Source: Oscillospiraceae bacterium
GTDB taxonomy: Bacteria; Bacillota; Clostridia; Oscillospirales; Oscillospiraceae
Length of the DNA stretch: 64,000 nucleotides
Direction: 5' to 3'
Assembly: GCA_009777775.1 (NCBI GenBank)
Contig: WRLE01000008.1
Location: 85,841-149,840, forward strand
The translations under genes were made by a program, and so were the position numbers. Positions 52,503-62,592 of the stretch are shown in pieces. How positions within the stretch are numbered: the stretch's first letter is position 1; every line of letters starts with the position of its first letter. The notes under the pieces were generated by a model. It worked only from the letters and a program-made list of their open reading frames with translations, was not told the DNA's origin and ran no database searches.

Positions 52503-53299
52503 TGAGAATCGATGTTATTGGCGTTGGCTTTGACGATGTTACTGCAATGGAAGCAATTTCATTTGCATGCAATGCAATAGGCTACGTAAAAGAAGACCAT
52601 ATAAAAGAAGAAAAAGAGCATTCATTCGACACGAAATCGATGGATTCGCTCCCTCACTTTGAGCAATGCTACGTTGTAACCCCGAATCCTGAAATCGTTT
52701 GGTTGGCTAGGCAAAACGAAGAGCTTATGTCAGCAATCAGCAACGCTGGCTTAGTCCTCGCCGATGGCGTTGGAATTACAATTGCCGCTCGGATTTTGGG
52801 TACACCGATACATGGCGGTAGAGTCCCCGGAATTGACTTTGCACAATCACTCCTCTATGAAATGAGTCAATATGGCGGTAGCGTGTATCTGCTAGGGGCA
52901 AAACCCGGGGTGGCAATAAAAGCAGGAAAGCAATTGGAAGAAAAATTTCCAGGACTCGTAATTGCAGGAACTGCTGATGGATATTTTACCGATGACTTAC
53001 CTATAATCGAAAATATCAACGAAGCAAATCCCGATGTGCTCTTTGTATGTCTTGGTTCTCCAAAGCAGGAACTGTGGATGGCAAATAATCTATCCCTTAT
53101 CAACGCCAAATTATGCGCTGGGCTTGGCGGTTCGCTGGATGTGTTCGCTGGTAATGTAAAACGCGCTCCAGCAATATTCCGAAAGACTGGCTTTGAATGG
53201 TTTTATAGACTATTACAAGATCCTAAACGGATAAAAAGAATGGCAAAACTCCCACTGTTTCTACTGCGAGTAATATGGAAACGCATCACAGGAAAATAG
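52502..53299 (+). CDS. tagA: WecG/TagA/CpsF family glycosyltransferase
   Basis: 265 aa, GTG start overlapping the previous stop. Family motifs: VVTPNPEIVWLARQNEEL, ADGVGITIAARILG, RVPGIDFAQSLL, VYLLGAKPGVA, VCLGSPKQELWM and GGSLDVFAGNVKRAP. These enzymes add N-acetylmannosamine or a related sugar to undecaprenyl-linked sugars, an early step of wall teichoic acid or another wall polymer. The insert of about 25 residues near 30-50 (EDHIKEEKEHSF) is unusual for the family. Confidence 0.88.
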   Translation: MRIDVIGVGFDDVTAMEAISFACNAIGYVKEDHIKEEKEHSFDTKSMDSLPHFEQCYVVTPNPEIVWLARQNEELMSAISNAGLVLADGVGITIAARILGTPIHGGRVPGIDFAQSLLYEMSQYGGSVYLLGAKPGVAIKAGKQLEEKFPGLVIAGTADGYFTDDLPIIENINEANPDVLFVCLGSPKQELWMANNLSLINAKLCAGLGGSLDVFAGNVKRAPAIFRKTGFEWFYRLLQDPKRIKRMAKLPLFLLRVIWKRITGK

Positions 53300-53369
53300 T
53301 ATAGATAAAAGCTAGTTTGGCAGTGGGAAGACAGACAATATCATTTAAAAGGAAACATATGGTAATTAT

Positions 53370-54041
53370 ATGGGAAAACTAATCGTTTTTGAAGGAATTG
53401 ACGGAAGTGGAAAATCCACACAATTTGATATATTGGTAAAAAGATTCGAGGAAGAGCAACTGGATTTCAAGCGCATCAGCTTTCCTCGATACGATGAACC
53501 CTCCTCTGTACCTCTGAGAATGTACCTTGCTGGAGACTTCGGCGATGACCCAGACGATGTAAACCCTTACGCAGCATCATCGTTTTTCGCCATCGACAGA
53601 TACGCTTCTTTTATGCAAGATTGGCGAAGTTACTACGAAAATGGAGGCATCATTCTCACAGATAGATACACCACTAGTAATGCAATACATCAAGGTGCAA
53701 AATTATTAATAAATGATAGAGAAACATACTTTAAATGGTTATATGACTACGAATTTAAATTGATGGGTCTACCATCCCCCGATTGCGTAATCTATTTTGA
53801 CATAGATATTACCACAGCAGCAAAACGCTTAAATCAACGACAAATCGAAACTGACACCGCAGCTGACATCCACGAAAGAGATCTGGCATATCTTTCTCAA
53901 TGCATATATTGCGGGCTTCATGCAGCCGATTTTTATAATTGGCGCATTGTACCCTGCGTTGCTCAAAACCGTGAGAGGACAATCGAGGAAATTCACGAAG
54001 ATGTGTACAACATAATTGGTGAATATATCTCGTATCCATAA
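53370..54041 (+). CDS. tmk: Thymidylate kinase
   Basis: 223 aa. P-loop FEGIDGSGKST, DR(Y/H) motif LTDRYTTSNAIHQGAKL, and lid region RLNQRQIETDTA. It makes dTDP from dTMP. The LID and the FAIDRYASF part agree with the longer clostridial form. The gap to the next gene is 26 nt. Confidence 0.9.
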   Translation: MGKLIVFEGIDGSGKSTQFDILVKRFEEEQLDFKRISFPRYDEPSSVPLRMYLAGDFGDDPDDVNPYAASSFFAIDRYASFMQDWRSYYENGGIILTDRYTTSNAIHQGAKLLINDRETYFKWLYDYEFKLMGLPSPDCVIYFDIDITTAAKRLNQRQIETDTAADIHERDLAYLSQCIYCGLHAADFYNWRIVPCVAQNRERTIEEIHEDVYNIIGEYISYP

Positions 54042-54067
54042 AAAACCTATTAAAGGACTGATGATCT

Positions 54068-54643
54068 GTGATCGGAGTATCAAAAGAGCAGCTACGTAAA
54101 ATCATTCGAGAAGAAATATCAGCATTACCCGAGGAATACATCGCCGCTTCAAATCAAGGTATTTTCAAAAATGTAATGACCTTGGATGAGTTTATCTCAG
54201 CGCGCAGCATCTTTATCTATTACAGCATTGAAAAAGAACCAGCAACCTTGGAATTGGCACAACAAGCTTTGGAAATGGGAAAAACAGTTGCTTTTCCGCT
54301 ATGTTATCGTGATGGTATAATGGACGCTCGAATTGTCAACAATTTTACCGATTTTAGCACATCTGTATCCATCATAGGAATCCCCTCACCCCCCATTACA
54401 GCACCAATAATTCAACCAGAAGAGCTGGATTTAATTTTGGTACCTGCACTGGCTTTTGATAGCAGGGGTTTTCGCTTGGGTCTTGGTGGTGGGTATTACG
54501 ACAGGTATTTGAGCAATCTCCCCGCTTACACGGTGGGTCTTGCCCGAGGTCGCATTTTAAAGGATGAAATCCCAAGCGAACCCCATGATGTGCCTGTTAA
54601 ATGCATAGTATCCGAGGAGCAAATATTGACCATCAAGTCATAA
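54068..54643 (+). CDS. 5-formyltetrahydrofolate cyclo-ligase
   Basis: 191 aa, GTG start with AAGGA upstream. The family hallmark is LVPALAFDSRGFRLGLGGGY followed by YDRYL; the N part has SIFIYYSIEKEPAT. It turns 5-formyl-THF into methenyl-THF using ATP. Confidence 0.9.
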   Translation: MIGVSKEQLRKIIREEISALPEEYIAASNQGIFKNVMTLDEFISARSIFIYYSIEKEPATLELAQQALEMGKTVAFPLCYRDGIMDARIVNNFTDFSTSVSIIGIPSPPITAPIIQPEELDLILVPALAFDSRGFRLGLGGGYYDRYLSNLPAYTVGLARGRILKDEIPSEPHDVPVKCIVSEEQILTIKS

Positions 54644-54732
54644 ATCATCGTCTATCATATTGCATTGGCGCAGCAAGGGTTTCGCCATACCCATGAATAC
54701 TGGTTCGCCGCTTTTGTAAAGGGGAGATAGTT

Positions 54733-55998
54733 TTGTCCTACACAACTGAAGAAATCAAGAAGCAACTTGATGATGCAGCTAGGAAATTGCAAATATCTTC
54801 CGAAAAAGCTGCACAGGAAAGACAGCAGCAGATAGACTCCATGGAATCTGCTGCCTTAGAAGATGACTCAAGTACTGGTCCCACGAATTTTAACGTGAGA
54901 TTTGACTTTAACAGAGCATATAGGGATTTACCCGAAGCAAAACCTTTGAGATTCAGACGAGAAAAACGTTCTGGTCTTATTGGCGGATTGCTATATGCTG
55001 TTTTCGTTATATGCATCAGTCTTGTCCTGGCATCATTGGCATGGCTTGCAGCTACTGATGTTCTAGGATTCGGTGCGATGGATGAGGAAGTGAGCATAAT
55101 AGTTCCAAGGGGCTTCACCCTAGATGAGATAATTGACTCCTTATATGACTCGGAAGTTATCAAGTATAAATTTCTTTTTAACCTATATGCTGGCTATTCC
55201 AATGCTGAAGGAAAAATATCACCTGGTTCCTACATATTGAACAAAAACTATGATTATCGAGCGATAGTATATGGGCTATCAGCCTCTTCTCGTGTCCTAG
55301 TGGAGACCACTGTTACTATACCGGAAGGCTACACCCTTGCTGAAATATTCCAAAGACTGGAAGATTATGGTGTATGCTACTGCGATGATTTATGGGAGGT
55401 TGCCACAAACAATGATTTCAACTTTAGCTTCCTTGACCCAGAAACAATTGGTCAGCGCAACAGATTGGAAGGTTATCTATTCCCCGAAACATACAACTTC
55501 TATCTTGACTCCAGCCCCACCCAAGTACTAAACAAGTTTTTAAACGAGTTTAATTATAGATATACAGAATTGTTCTACGAACGTGCAGCTAGTATGGGCT
55601 ATACCACCCACGAAATTATAACGATTGCATCAATGATTGAGCGGGAAGCAGGCTCCGATGACGAGCGTTCCCGAATCGCTGCCGTTATTTACAATCGTCT
55701 TAATAACAGCAGTCAATTCCCAATGTTGCAAATAGACGCTACGATATATTATGCAATTGCTCAATTGGATATCGATTTCTCCACCGCATATGACAGCCCA
55801 TACAATACATATATAAATTCGGGCTTGCCACCTGGTCCTATCTCCAACCCTGGCATCGAATCCATAACCGCTGCCTTATATCCCGACACGACCAATGAGT
55901 ATTATTATGCACTGACACATCAGGGAACTCATAAGTTTTCCCGCACACTCGCCGAACATGACGCTTTCGTCGCCAGCCCTGAGTATGCGGGAAATTAA
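54733..55998 (+). CDS. mltG: Endolytic murein transglycosylase MltG
   Basis: 421 aa, TTG start with GGGGAG upstream. A cytoplasmic, coiled-coil-prone N-terminal region (about 75 residues) is followed by one membrane helix (LIGGLLYAVFVICISLVLAS), a LysM-like region (VPRGFTLDEIIDSLYDSEVI) and the YceG catalytic domain: EGYLFPETYNFYL, catalytic Glu in IASMIEREAGSDDERSRIAA, QIDATIYYA and the GLPPGPISNPG turn. It cuts nascent glycan strands and sets their length. Confidence 0.92.
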   Translation: MSYTTEEIKKQLDDAARKLQISSEKAAQERQQQIDSMESAALEDDSSTGPTNFNVRFDFNRAYRDLPEAKPLRFRREKRSGLIGGLLYAVFVICISLVLASLAWLAATDVLGFGAMDEEVSIIVPRGFTLDEIIDSLYDSEVIKYKFLFNLYAGYSNAEGKISPGSYILNKNYDYRAIVYGLSASSRVLVETTVTIPEGYTLAEIFQRLEDYGVCYCDDLWEVATNNDFNFSFLDPETIGQRNRLEGYLFPETYNFYLDSSPTQVLNKFLNEFNYRYTELFYERAASMGYTTHEIITIASMIEREAGSDDERSRIAAVIYNRLNNSSQFPMLQIDATIYYAIAQLDIDFSTAYDSPYNTYINSGLPPGPISNPGIESITAALYPDTTNEYYYALTHQGTHKFSRTLAEHDAFVASPEYAGN

Positions 55999-56021
55999 TA
56001 AACTTATGTTAAATATGCGCT

Positions 56022-57473
56022 TTATGCTCTTTTCCAGGTGGAGGGCATCAAGGAAATGAGAATAGGATAAATCTCCAGCCTACCCACAAGCATAATAACT
56101 GAAAAAACCAATTTTGACAAATGGGAAAAATCTGCATAATTGGCAATCGGACCCACAGCACCAAAGCCAGGTCCCACATTCGAAATCATTGCAAGGACTC
56201 CAGAAAACGATGTTTCCATACTATGTTTATCCAAGGATACCAACATTGTTGCTCCAACAATAAATAATAGATAAATAACGAAATAATGCAAAGTGCCGAG
56301 CAAGTCTTTATCTTGTATCGGTTCTTTGTTTGAATGAACAACACTAACAGAACGGGGATGTACTATTCTTTTCACTTCACGAACCGCCGACTTGCAAAGG
56401 GTGCTTATACGGACTACCTTCAGACCGCTGGCGGTACTACCCGCGCAGCCACCAATTACCAATAGAATCATTAGTATGACTTTGGAAAATTCAGGCCATA
56501 AATTATAGTCCGTTAAATGAAACGCAGTTGAGGAACCCAAAGAAGCCGAATGGAAGAAGGACTGTCTTATTATTTCCTCTGCGCTGCCATATACCCCATT
56601 TGCCCATAAATTCAGCCCAATGAGTATAGTTGATATGAAAATCATAGATAAAAACACTCGCAGCTCGGTGTTATCCCTAAGCCTTTTGTAGCTTCGAGTA
56701 AACAGTGCATAATACAGCCCAAAATTTATGCTGAATAATATCATAAATATAGCAATCGTATATTCAACAAAGCTACTTTCAAAGGCAGCAAGTCCAATAT
56801 CTCGACTTGAAAATCCTCCAGTACCTGCAGTTGTGAAGGCATGTATCAGCGCATCATATAAATTCATCTTCCCAATGAGTAAAAAAATGGTTTGTATAAG
56901 CGTTAATGCAATATATATGCCATATAACACAAGTGCAGATTGCCGTACCCTTGGTAACAATCGTTCTGACGAAGGTCCTGTGGATTCTGCTCGCATGAGA
57001 CTGAAAACTCCACGTTCACCAGATGGCATGATAGCAAGGGTCAGGACTAGAACACCCATGCCCCCAATCCATTGGGTAAATGCTCGCCAAAAAACAATGC
57101 TCTTTGCCATGTTTTCCACAGAAGGTAAAATTGTAGCACCAGTAGTCGTAAAGCCTGCCGCCATTTCAAATATCGAATCGATATAGTCTGGTATTTGACC
57201 CGACAAATAAGGTGGAAGGGCACCGAAGATAACAATCGTAATCCAGCATAATGCTGCAATAACAAAGCCTTCACGAGGTCGCATTGAACGATGGTGTTTC
57301 TTTAGTAAAAATTCTAGAATTATTCCAAACACCAATAAAAGCGCCATTGGTACCATAAAATAAGTATGAACACCATCTTTATATACAAAGGAAACAAACA
57401 AAGAAGGCACCATTGCAGCTGCCGAAAGTATAAAAATCCGTCCTAAAATGAGGATGATTAATCGATAATTCAT
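56022..57473 (-). CDS. trkH: Potassium uptake membrane subunit TrkH/KtrB
   Basis: 483 aa from the ATG at 57473 (AAGG 7 nt upstream; a TTG at 57494 overlaps the trkA stop and is weaker). About 10 membrane helices. Selectivity-loop regions can be seen: GFTTTGATIL, TAGTGGFSSRD, GSSTAFHLT and NVGPGFGAVG, the four glycine-bearing P-loops of the family. It forms a K+ channel-transporter with TrkA encoded upstream. Confidence 0.92.
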   Translation of the reverse strand: MNYRLIILILGRIFILSAAAMVPSLFVSFVYKDGVHTYFMVPMALLLVFGIILEFLLKKHHRSMRPREGFVIAALCWITIVIFGALPPYLSGQIPDYIDSIFEMAAGFTTTGATILPSVENMAKSIVFWRAFTQWIGGMGVLVLTLAIMPSGERGVFSLMRAESTGPSSERLLPRVRQSALVLYGIYIALTLIQTIFLLIGKMNLYDALIHAFTTAGTGGFSSRDIGLAAFESSFVEYTIAIFMILFSINFGLYYALFTRSYKRLRDNTELRVFLSMIFISTILIGLNLWANGVYGSAEEIIRQSFFHSASLGSSTAFHLTDYNLWPEFSKVILMILLVIGGCAGSTASGLKVVRISTLCKSAVREVKRIVHPRSVSVVHSNKEPIQDKDLLGTLHYFVIYLLFIVGATMLVSLDKHSMETSFSGVLAMISNVGPGFGAVGPIANYADFSHLSKLVFSVIMLVGRLEIYPILISLMPSTWKRA

Positions 57474-57490
57474 AAAACAACCTTTTTCAC

Positions 57491-58846
57491 TCAATCGAAT
57501 ATATCATTTAATTCATTGAAACCTTTATGCAAAGTCATAATAACAACATTATCACCTGGGAAAAACACATCATTACCTTCTGGGATTATGATATCGTTAC
57601 CTCTGGAAATAACTGCTATTAGGACACCACGGCGAATGGGTAAATCCCTTATTTTTTCACCTAAATATCGCATATCATTACCCACAATAAACTCCAATGC
57701 CTCGACTTTTCCTTCTCGCATACTATGCAAAGAAACAACAGCACCGCCGCGAGAGCTTCCTAAACCCCTTACAAAATGCAATATATGACTTGCGCTTATT
57801 TCGTTTGGAGACACAACGCTATCAACGCCGATACTACTCACAAGGGGTGCATATGTCAGCCGATTTGCCTTAGCCACAACCTTTCCCACTCCATTGCGGA
57901 ATGCAAATAGGGAAAGCATGAGGTTTTCTTCATCGCTACCTGTCAATGCTACAAAGGCATCCATGGAACTGATGTTTTCCGATTCCAAAAGCTCAGGTTC
58001 CGTTCCATCTCCACATATGATTATGGCATGGGAAATATCTGCAGCAAGTTGCATGCATCGGCTTTCATCTTTCTCAATTATAATTGGTTTGATACCAACA
58101 TTAATTGCCATATTTGCCAAGTAATAACCTGTTCTGCCGCCTCCAAGAATCATAACATTTTCTGCCATTGAAGCCGCTCTACCGATTGCCCGAAAGAATT
58201 TTGTTATATCTGTATACCTGCCTGCCACATATACTAAATCGGCTGGTTGAATCACAAAATCACCATGGGGTATATGGACTTCACCATCGCGTTCGACGAT
58301 GCAAAAGAGTATTTGTGCTTTAATTTTCTTCCTTAAATCCACCAAAGGAATGCCTATGATTTCATCCTTATCAGAGGTGCGAAACCCAACAATTTCCACT
58401 CGTCCCTGATTAAATATTTCAAGTTCAACGGCAACTGGAAATCGGAGCAAGCGCAATATTTCACCTGCTGTATTCCGCTCCGGATTTATAACATAATCTA
58501 TATCCAATAAATTTTTATAAAACTCTGTTTCGGTATCATACTCGGGGTCTCTTATTCTAGCAATCGTATATCTGGCACCCAATTTCTTTGCAGTTATACA
58601 GCAAAGCATATTAATTTCGTCGCTTTCTGTAACCGCAATAAGCACATCAATGTGCTGTGCTCCTGTTTTCCATAATGCGCCAATCGAAGAGCCTTGGCTA
58701 GATATACACATTATATCTGTGCTATCGAATATATCAAATTGCCCATCTTCATCAGCACCAATTATGGTTACATCGTGGTTTTCCAAAGATAGCTTCTGTG
58801 CCAAAGCAACACCAAATTTTCCATCGCTAATGACAAGTATTTTCAT
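57491..58846 (-). CDS. trkA: Potassium uptake regulator TrkA
   Basis: 451 aa, two Rossmann RCK_N domains (MKILVISDGKFGVALAQKLS, VMILGGGRTGYYLANMAI), each followed by an RCK_C domain (about 140-215 and 370-445). It binds NAD(H) or ATP/ADP and gates TrkH. The divergent promoter is described at 58905-58965. Confidence 0.93.
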   Translation of the reverse strand: MKILVISDGKFGVALAQKLSLENHDVTIIGADEDGQFDIFDSTDIMCISSQGSSIGALWKTGAQHIDVLIAVTESDEINMLCCITAKKLGARYTIARIRDPEYDTETEFYKNLLDIDYVINPERNTAGEILRLLRFPVAVELEIFNQGRVEIVGFRTSDKDEIIGIPLVDLRKKIKAQILFCIVERDGEVHIPHGDFVIQPADLVYVAGRYTDITKFFRAIGRAASMAENVMILGGGRTGYYLANMAINVGIKPIIIEKDESRCMQLAADISHAIIICGDGTEPELLESENISSMDAFVALTGSDEENLMLSLFAFRNGVGKVVAKANRLTYAPLVSSIGVDSVVSPNEISASHILHFVRGLGSSRGGAVVSLHSMREGKVEALEFIVGNDMRYLGEKIRDLPIRRGVLIAVISRGNDIIIPEGNDVFFPGDNVVIMTLHKGFNELNDIFD

Positions 58847-58904
58847 AGCGCAAATTCCTTTAGTAAGTAGTATTCCAAAAAAATAAACGAAAATTATTTG
58901 TCTG

Positions 58905-58965
58905 AGTATATTCCCATTATCTCATGTTTGTCAACCTTGACAAGCACAGCCCATAAATATATAAT
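58905..58965. promoter_or_regulatory. Back-to-back promoters sharing a TTGTCAA-CC-TTGACAA palindrome
   Basis: Plus strand: TTGACA 58937-58942, TATAAT 58960-58965, spacer 17 (full consensus, for the DUF5693 gene). Minus strand: TTGACA 58934-58929 and TATACT 58910-58905, spacer 18 (for trkA). The two -35 boxes are the arms of one palindrome (58928-58943), so the polymerases could compete. Confidence 0.7.
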
Positions 58966-59001
58966 CGACAAACGACTACATAGAGAAACGAGTGATAATT
59001 A

Positions 59002-61134
59002 ATGGAAGTAGCAGCCAATATAAATGGCAAAAAGCGCCAACCCCTTCTTGTATGGCTGGCAACTATAATAATAGTAATATCCCTTTTGTGCGGCATTTGG
59101 GTCAATTTTAGCATAAGGGCACCCGTTGAAGCAAATGACAAAACCGTCAGCCTATTGGTGGATTATGACGAGCTGCAGAGAATTGCTGTTGCCACCCCTG
59201 GTGTTGAATTATCTGATATGCTCAGAAAAGCATACCTCGCTGGAGCTACTGGGATTATTGTCAGAGAGAGGCTCCTTGGAGAGTGGGAAGCCGCTGGCGA
59301 TGTGCTGGTTTATTCAGGTGGTCAGCTAAAATTTTTCGTTGAAAATGGTTTTGCTAGTCCAATATTTGATGAATCATTTGAGCAAGGAGAAAACCAAACA
59401 TGGAGTTTCGAGTATCCATATGAAGATACATCGGCGGGAGATACCGCAGGCACGGTTCAGTATCCAGTTGGTGATTTAAACATAAATCCCAGTATGACAT
59501 ATATCCTAACAAAGGACCAATCTGTCTTTGAGCAGCTCTTTTCATTACTGGAAGCTAAATTACGCCATCCAGAAATTTTTGAAATTTTTGGATACAAAAC
59601 CATCGCCGTTCAACTGCACTCAATAGAACGCTCCACCCTTGGTCTTGGCTTCCCACTTTCGAGTTTGGAAGAAGCCGCCACGGCAGGTTTTGAGATTGTC
59701 CTGCGACTTCGCAACTGGGAGCCGCTCACAACAGAAGGTCTGAATGTGGTGATGAATTGGCTATCTCTGACTCCGAATTTAGCCGCAGTCGGCTTTAACG
59801 ACCAAACAGTACCCGGAGGTGGAGATAATCCAGATATACAAGACCGCTTGGCAGAAGCATTGGAAAACCTTAATGTACCACTTGTTTCATTTGAGTTTTA
59901 TGATCAAACAGGACTATCTGGGCTAGCTGGGAGACTTGACAACAATCTGCTGCGCGCCCATGCCATAGCAGAAAACGAACTTAGAAGATATACCGATTTT
60001 AACACAGCTATGAATCGATACAGCCTGGCAGCCACAGAAAGAAATATGCGATACATATTTTTGCGCTTCCATGGTTTGAATAATCCCCAATCTGCCATGG
60101 AACCTGCTCTTGAATTAATAGCAGGTGTTCGTGAGGGATTGGAATCAGACGGATTAACAATCGGCAATCCAGTTCCCTTAGAATCGTATAAAATCCCCAG
60201 AATTCTTATCTTTTTCCTTGGTAACGGCGTTCTGGTAGCTGGAGCTTGGCTACTTGCCCTGGCAGCAAAACCCTTTGCTAAGAAAAAATGGCATCTTCCC
60301 TATGGGATACTCGTTGCCTTCGGTTTTGCTGCTTGGGCTGCTTTGATGATACTTGCTCCCACTCTATCTCGCAAACTCATGGCATTGGCTGGAGCCATTG
60401 TTTTTCCCAGCCTCAGCGTCACCCTTGCACTAATGTATAAACCAGAGGCGCAGCTTACCGCTTCCAAGGGAAAACGTCTGCTCCGTACCATCGCTGTTTT
60501 AACCATGGCATCAGCAATGACCTTTGTCGGTTCCATGATAATGTCAGGATTATTAGCCGAACCCACATTCATGCTAAAAATCGACAGCTTTTTCGGTGTC
60601 AAAGTTTCTCATTTAATCCCCCTAGTCCTAGTGCCTGGCTTATTATGGCTTCGAGAAGAAAACTGGTTTGGCATCATGTCTGGCACAGTAAGGAGCAATG
60701 TGAAAATCTGGCATTTAGCAGTGGGTGGAGTGCTATTGGTGGGTATGGTTATTTATATATTGCGGACAGGAAACGAAAGCCCTGAGCTAATTTCACAATT
60801 AGAAGTACAAATACGACAAGTTTTAGATAATCTTTTAGGTGTTCGTCCCCGAACCAAAGAGTTTTTGATAGGACACCCCATTATGATGGTATTAGTTTAT
60901 TATGGATATAAGCTGGAAATGTTCCCCTTTGTAATGGTCGGACTCATCGGTCAAATCTCCATTATCAGTACATACGCCCATTTACACACGCCTCTTGCAA
61001 TTTCATTACTTAGAACATTCAACGGTTTATGGATTGGAATAATTCTCGGTATCATTGCAATATTGTTTATCGAATGGATGCTGGGCAAGTTGCGAAAGCT
61101 TTACATCGAGCATGGACAGGGGTCACGGACATGA
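59002..61134 (+). CDS. DUF5693 family membrane protein
   Basis: 710 aa. An N-terminal membrane helix (LLVWLATIIIVISLLCGIWV) is followed by a large outside domain (about 40-400) and six or more helices from about 400 to the end. The family usually sits beside csaB in Firmicutes and so is thought to serve S-layer or wall-polymer attachment. Its stop overlaps csaB by 4 nt, as expected for a coupled pair. The exact function is unknown. Confidence 0.8.
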   Translation: MEVAANINGKKRQPLLVWLATIIIVISLLCGIWVNFSIRAPVEANDKTVSLLVDYDELQRIAVATPGVELSDMLRKAYLAGATGIIVRERLLGEWEAAGDVLVYSGGQLKFFVENGFASPIFDESFEQGENQTWSFEYPYEDTSAGDTAGTVQYPVGDLNINPSMTYILTKDQSVFEQLFSLLEAKLRHPEIFEIFGYKTIAVQLHSIERSTLGLGFPLSSLEEAATAGFEIVLRLRNWEPLTTEGLNVVMNWLSLTPNLAAVGFNDQTVPGGGDNPDIQDRLAEALENLNVPLVSFEFYDQTGLSGLAGRLDNNLLRAHAIAENELRRYTDFNTAMNRYSLAATERNMRYIFLRFHGLNNPQSAMEPALELIAGVREGLESDGLTIGNPVPLESYKIPRILIFFLGNGVLVAGAWLLALAAKPFAKKKWHLPYGILVAFGFAAWAALMILAPTLSRKLMALAGAIVFPSLSVTLALMYKPEAQLTASKGKRLLRTIAVLTMASAMTFVGSMIMSGLLAEPTFMLKIDSFFGVKVSHLIPLVLVPGLLWLREENWFGIMSGTVRSNVKIWHLAVGGVLLVGMVIYILRTGNESPELISQLEVQIRQVLDNLLGVRPRTKEFLIGHPIMMVLVYYGYKLEMFPFVMVGLIGQISIISTYAHLHTPLAISLLRTFNGLWIGIILGIIAILFIEWMLGKLRKLYIEHGQGSRT

Positions 61135-62252
61135 GTAAATCGCAAAAGCTTGTTATCAGCGGTTATTATGGATACGACAATTGTGGAGATGAAGCGGTAC
61201 TCCTATCCATCGTTAGCTCATTGAAGGAGCTAATGCCGAATATTATAATTACTGTTCTTTCAGGAAACCCTACAAAAACCAAGGAGTTATATGGTGTTAA
61301 AGCTATAAACCGTTGGAATCCTTTTGCGATTTTTTTTGCACTAATGTCTTGCCGAATGCTCATTAGCGGCGGTGGATCCTTGCTACAAGACGAAACCAGC
61401 ACAAAAAGCCTGCGTTATTATTTGGCTATTATAAATCTGGCCAGAATGCTGGGCAAAAAAGTCATGATTTACAGTCAAGGAATCGGTCCTCTAAATGCTG
61501 ATGATAGTCGAAAGATGGTGCAAAAAACACTCAACCGTTGTCATGAAATCACCGTTAGAGACACAGCTTCAGCGAGTTTACTACGGGAAATAGGTATCAC
61601 TAGGGAAATCAAGGTAGTATGCGACCCAGTGTTGCTATTAAGTAGCCTAGACTATGCTGACTTGGGAATAATCGATGAATTGGAGCAGTTGCGCTTAATC
61701 GGCGAAGATGGTGTAAAGAAAAATTTCGTTGCCCAAAAACCTATACTCCTTGCTGCTATCCGCTGCTGGAAAGATGATGGTCATATTATTGAAGTTGCGA
61801 AATTTTTAGATGAGCAAACAAAAAACGGTTACGATGTGTTGTTGGTGCCTGCTCATTATCCCGACGATTTGCTCGCTTGCGTTTCAATACGTGTAGCGAT
61901 GAGTAGTGAAGTATATTGCATCAATAAAAGTCTGACTGCCAAGGAATTTAATGCTTTAACGTCCCATGCCGACTATGTATTTTCCATGCGTCTCCACGGT
62001 TTAATCTGCGCTTACGCAGCTGGCACCCCAATATTAGCATTGTCCTACGACCCCAAAGTCGATGCTTTCATGGAGCAAGTGAATCTCAAGGAATATTGTC
62101 TAGCCTACGACAACTTTGAATCAAATAAAGCTATGACATTATTTGAAAAGCTTTCCCACGCTCCAAAAGAAACCCAACTAGCTCACAAAGAAACAATGAA
62201 CGAACTAGCATGGAGCACAAGCAAAAAAGCCATCGAATTATTAAAGCAATAG
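61131..62252 (+). CDS. csaB: Polysaccharide pyruvyl transferase CsaB
   Basis: 373 aa from the ATG at 61131. Opening LVISGYYGYDNCGDEAVL, then RMLISGGGSLLQDETSTKSL, MIYSQGIGPL, SMRLHGLICAYAAGTPILAL and YDPKVDAFM are typical. It adds ketal-linked pyruvate to a secondary wall polymer, which lets SLH-domain proteins bind the wall. The organism therefore probably carries S-layer-type proteins. Confidence 0.92.
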   Translation: MSKSQKLVISGYYGYDNCGDEAVLLSIVSSLKELMPNIIITVLSGNPTKTKELYGVKAINRWNPFAIFFALMSCRMLISGGGSLLQDETSTKSLRYYLAIINLARMLGKKVMIYSQGIGPLNADDSRKMVQKTLNRCHEITVRDTASASLLREIGITREIKVVCDPVLLLSSLDYADLGIIDELEQLRLIGEDGVKKNFVAQKPILLAAIRCWKDDGHIIEVAKFLDEQTKNGYDVLLVPAHYPDDLLACVSIRVAMSSEVYCINKSLTAKEFNALTSHADYVFSMRLHGLICAYAAGTPILALSYDPKVDAFMEQVNLKEYCLAYDNFESNKAMTLFEKLSHAPKETQLAHKETMNELAWSTSKKAIELLKQ

Positions 62253-62323
62253 ATGCCACAATACATAATTATTCGTCAAGCATATTGCATATTATAGTCC
62301 CATAAGTTATAATTGAACCACAT

Positions 62324-62384
62324 GGAGGAATAGCGAAGAGGTCATAACGCGGCGGTCTTGAAAACTAGTGCAGTTGTTCCGTGG
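62324..62384 (+). pseudogene. tRNA-Ser remnant (5' part only)
   Basis: GGAGGAATAGCGAAGAGGTC and the following anticodon arm GGTCTTGAAAACT resemble the intact tRNA-Ser at 62492, but the bases differ at many places and no matching T-arm or acceptor 3' strand (TTCCTCC) follows. It is a broken tRNA gene, anticodon TGA in DNA. Confidence 0.6.
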
Positions 62385-62491
62385 GGATTTCTTGAAACCA
62401 TTGATATTACTCAACTTTTACGATACAATGTTCGTGCTTGATGCAATTCTTCTAACGCTTTTTCTAACGCCTATCCTCAAAGCGATAATAC

Positions 62492-62584
62492 GGAGGGTTA
62501 CCGAAGTGGTCATAACGGGGTGGTCTTGAAAACCATTTGAGATGAAATATGCTCACAAGAGTTCGAATCTCTTACCCTCCGCCA
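62492..62584 (+). tRNA. tRNA-Ser (UGA anticodon)
   Basis: 93 nt with encoded CCA. Acceptor GGAGGGT/ACCCTCC, long variable arm (TGAGATGAAATATGCTCA), anticodon loop TTGAAAA with TGA, T-arm AGAGTTCGAATCTCT, discriminator G. Its 3' end is the likely attachment site of the neighbouring integrase. Confidence 0.93.
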
Positions 62585-62592
62585 TCATTTTC

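Noticed and set aside
57474..57494. TTG start of trkH overlapping trkA
   Set aside because: The ATG at 57473 has a well-spaced AAGG and starts at the usual N-terminus; the TTG has no clear ribosome site.
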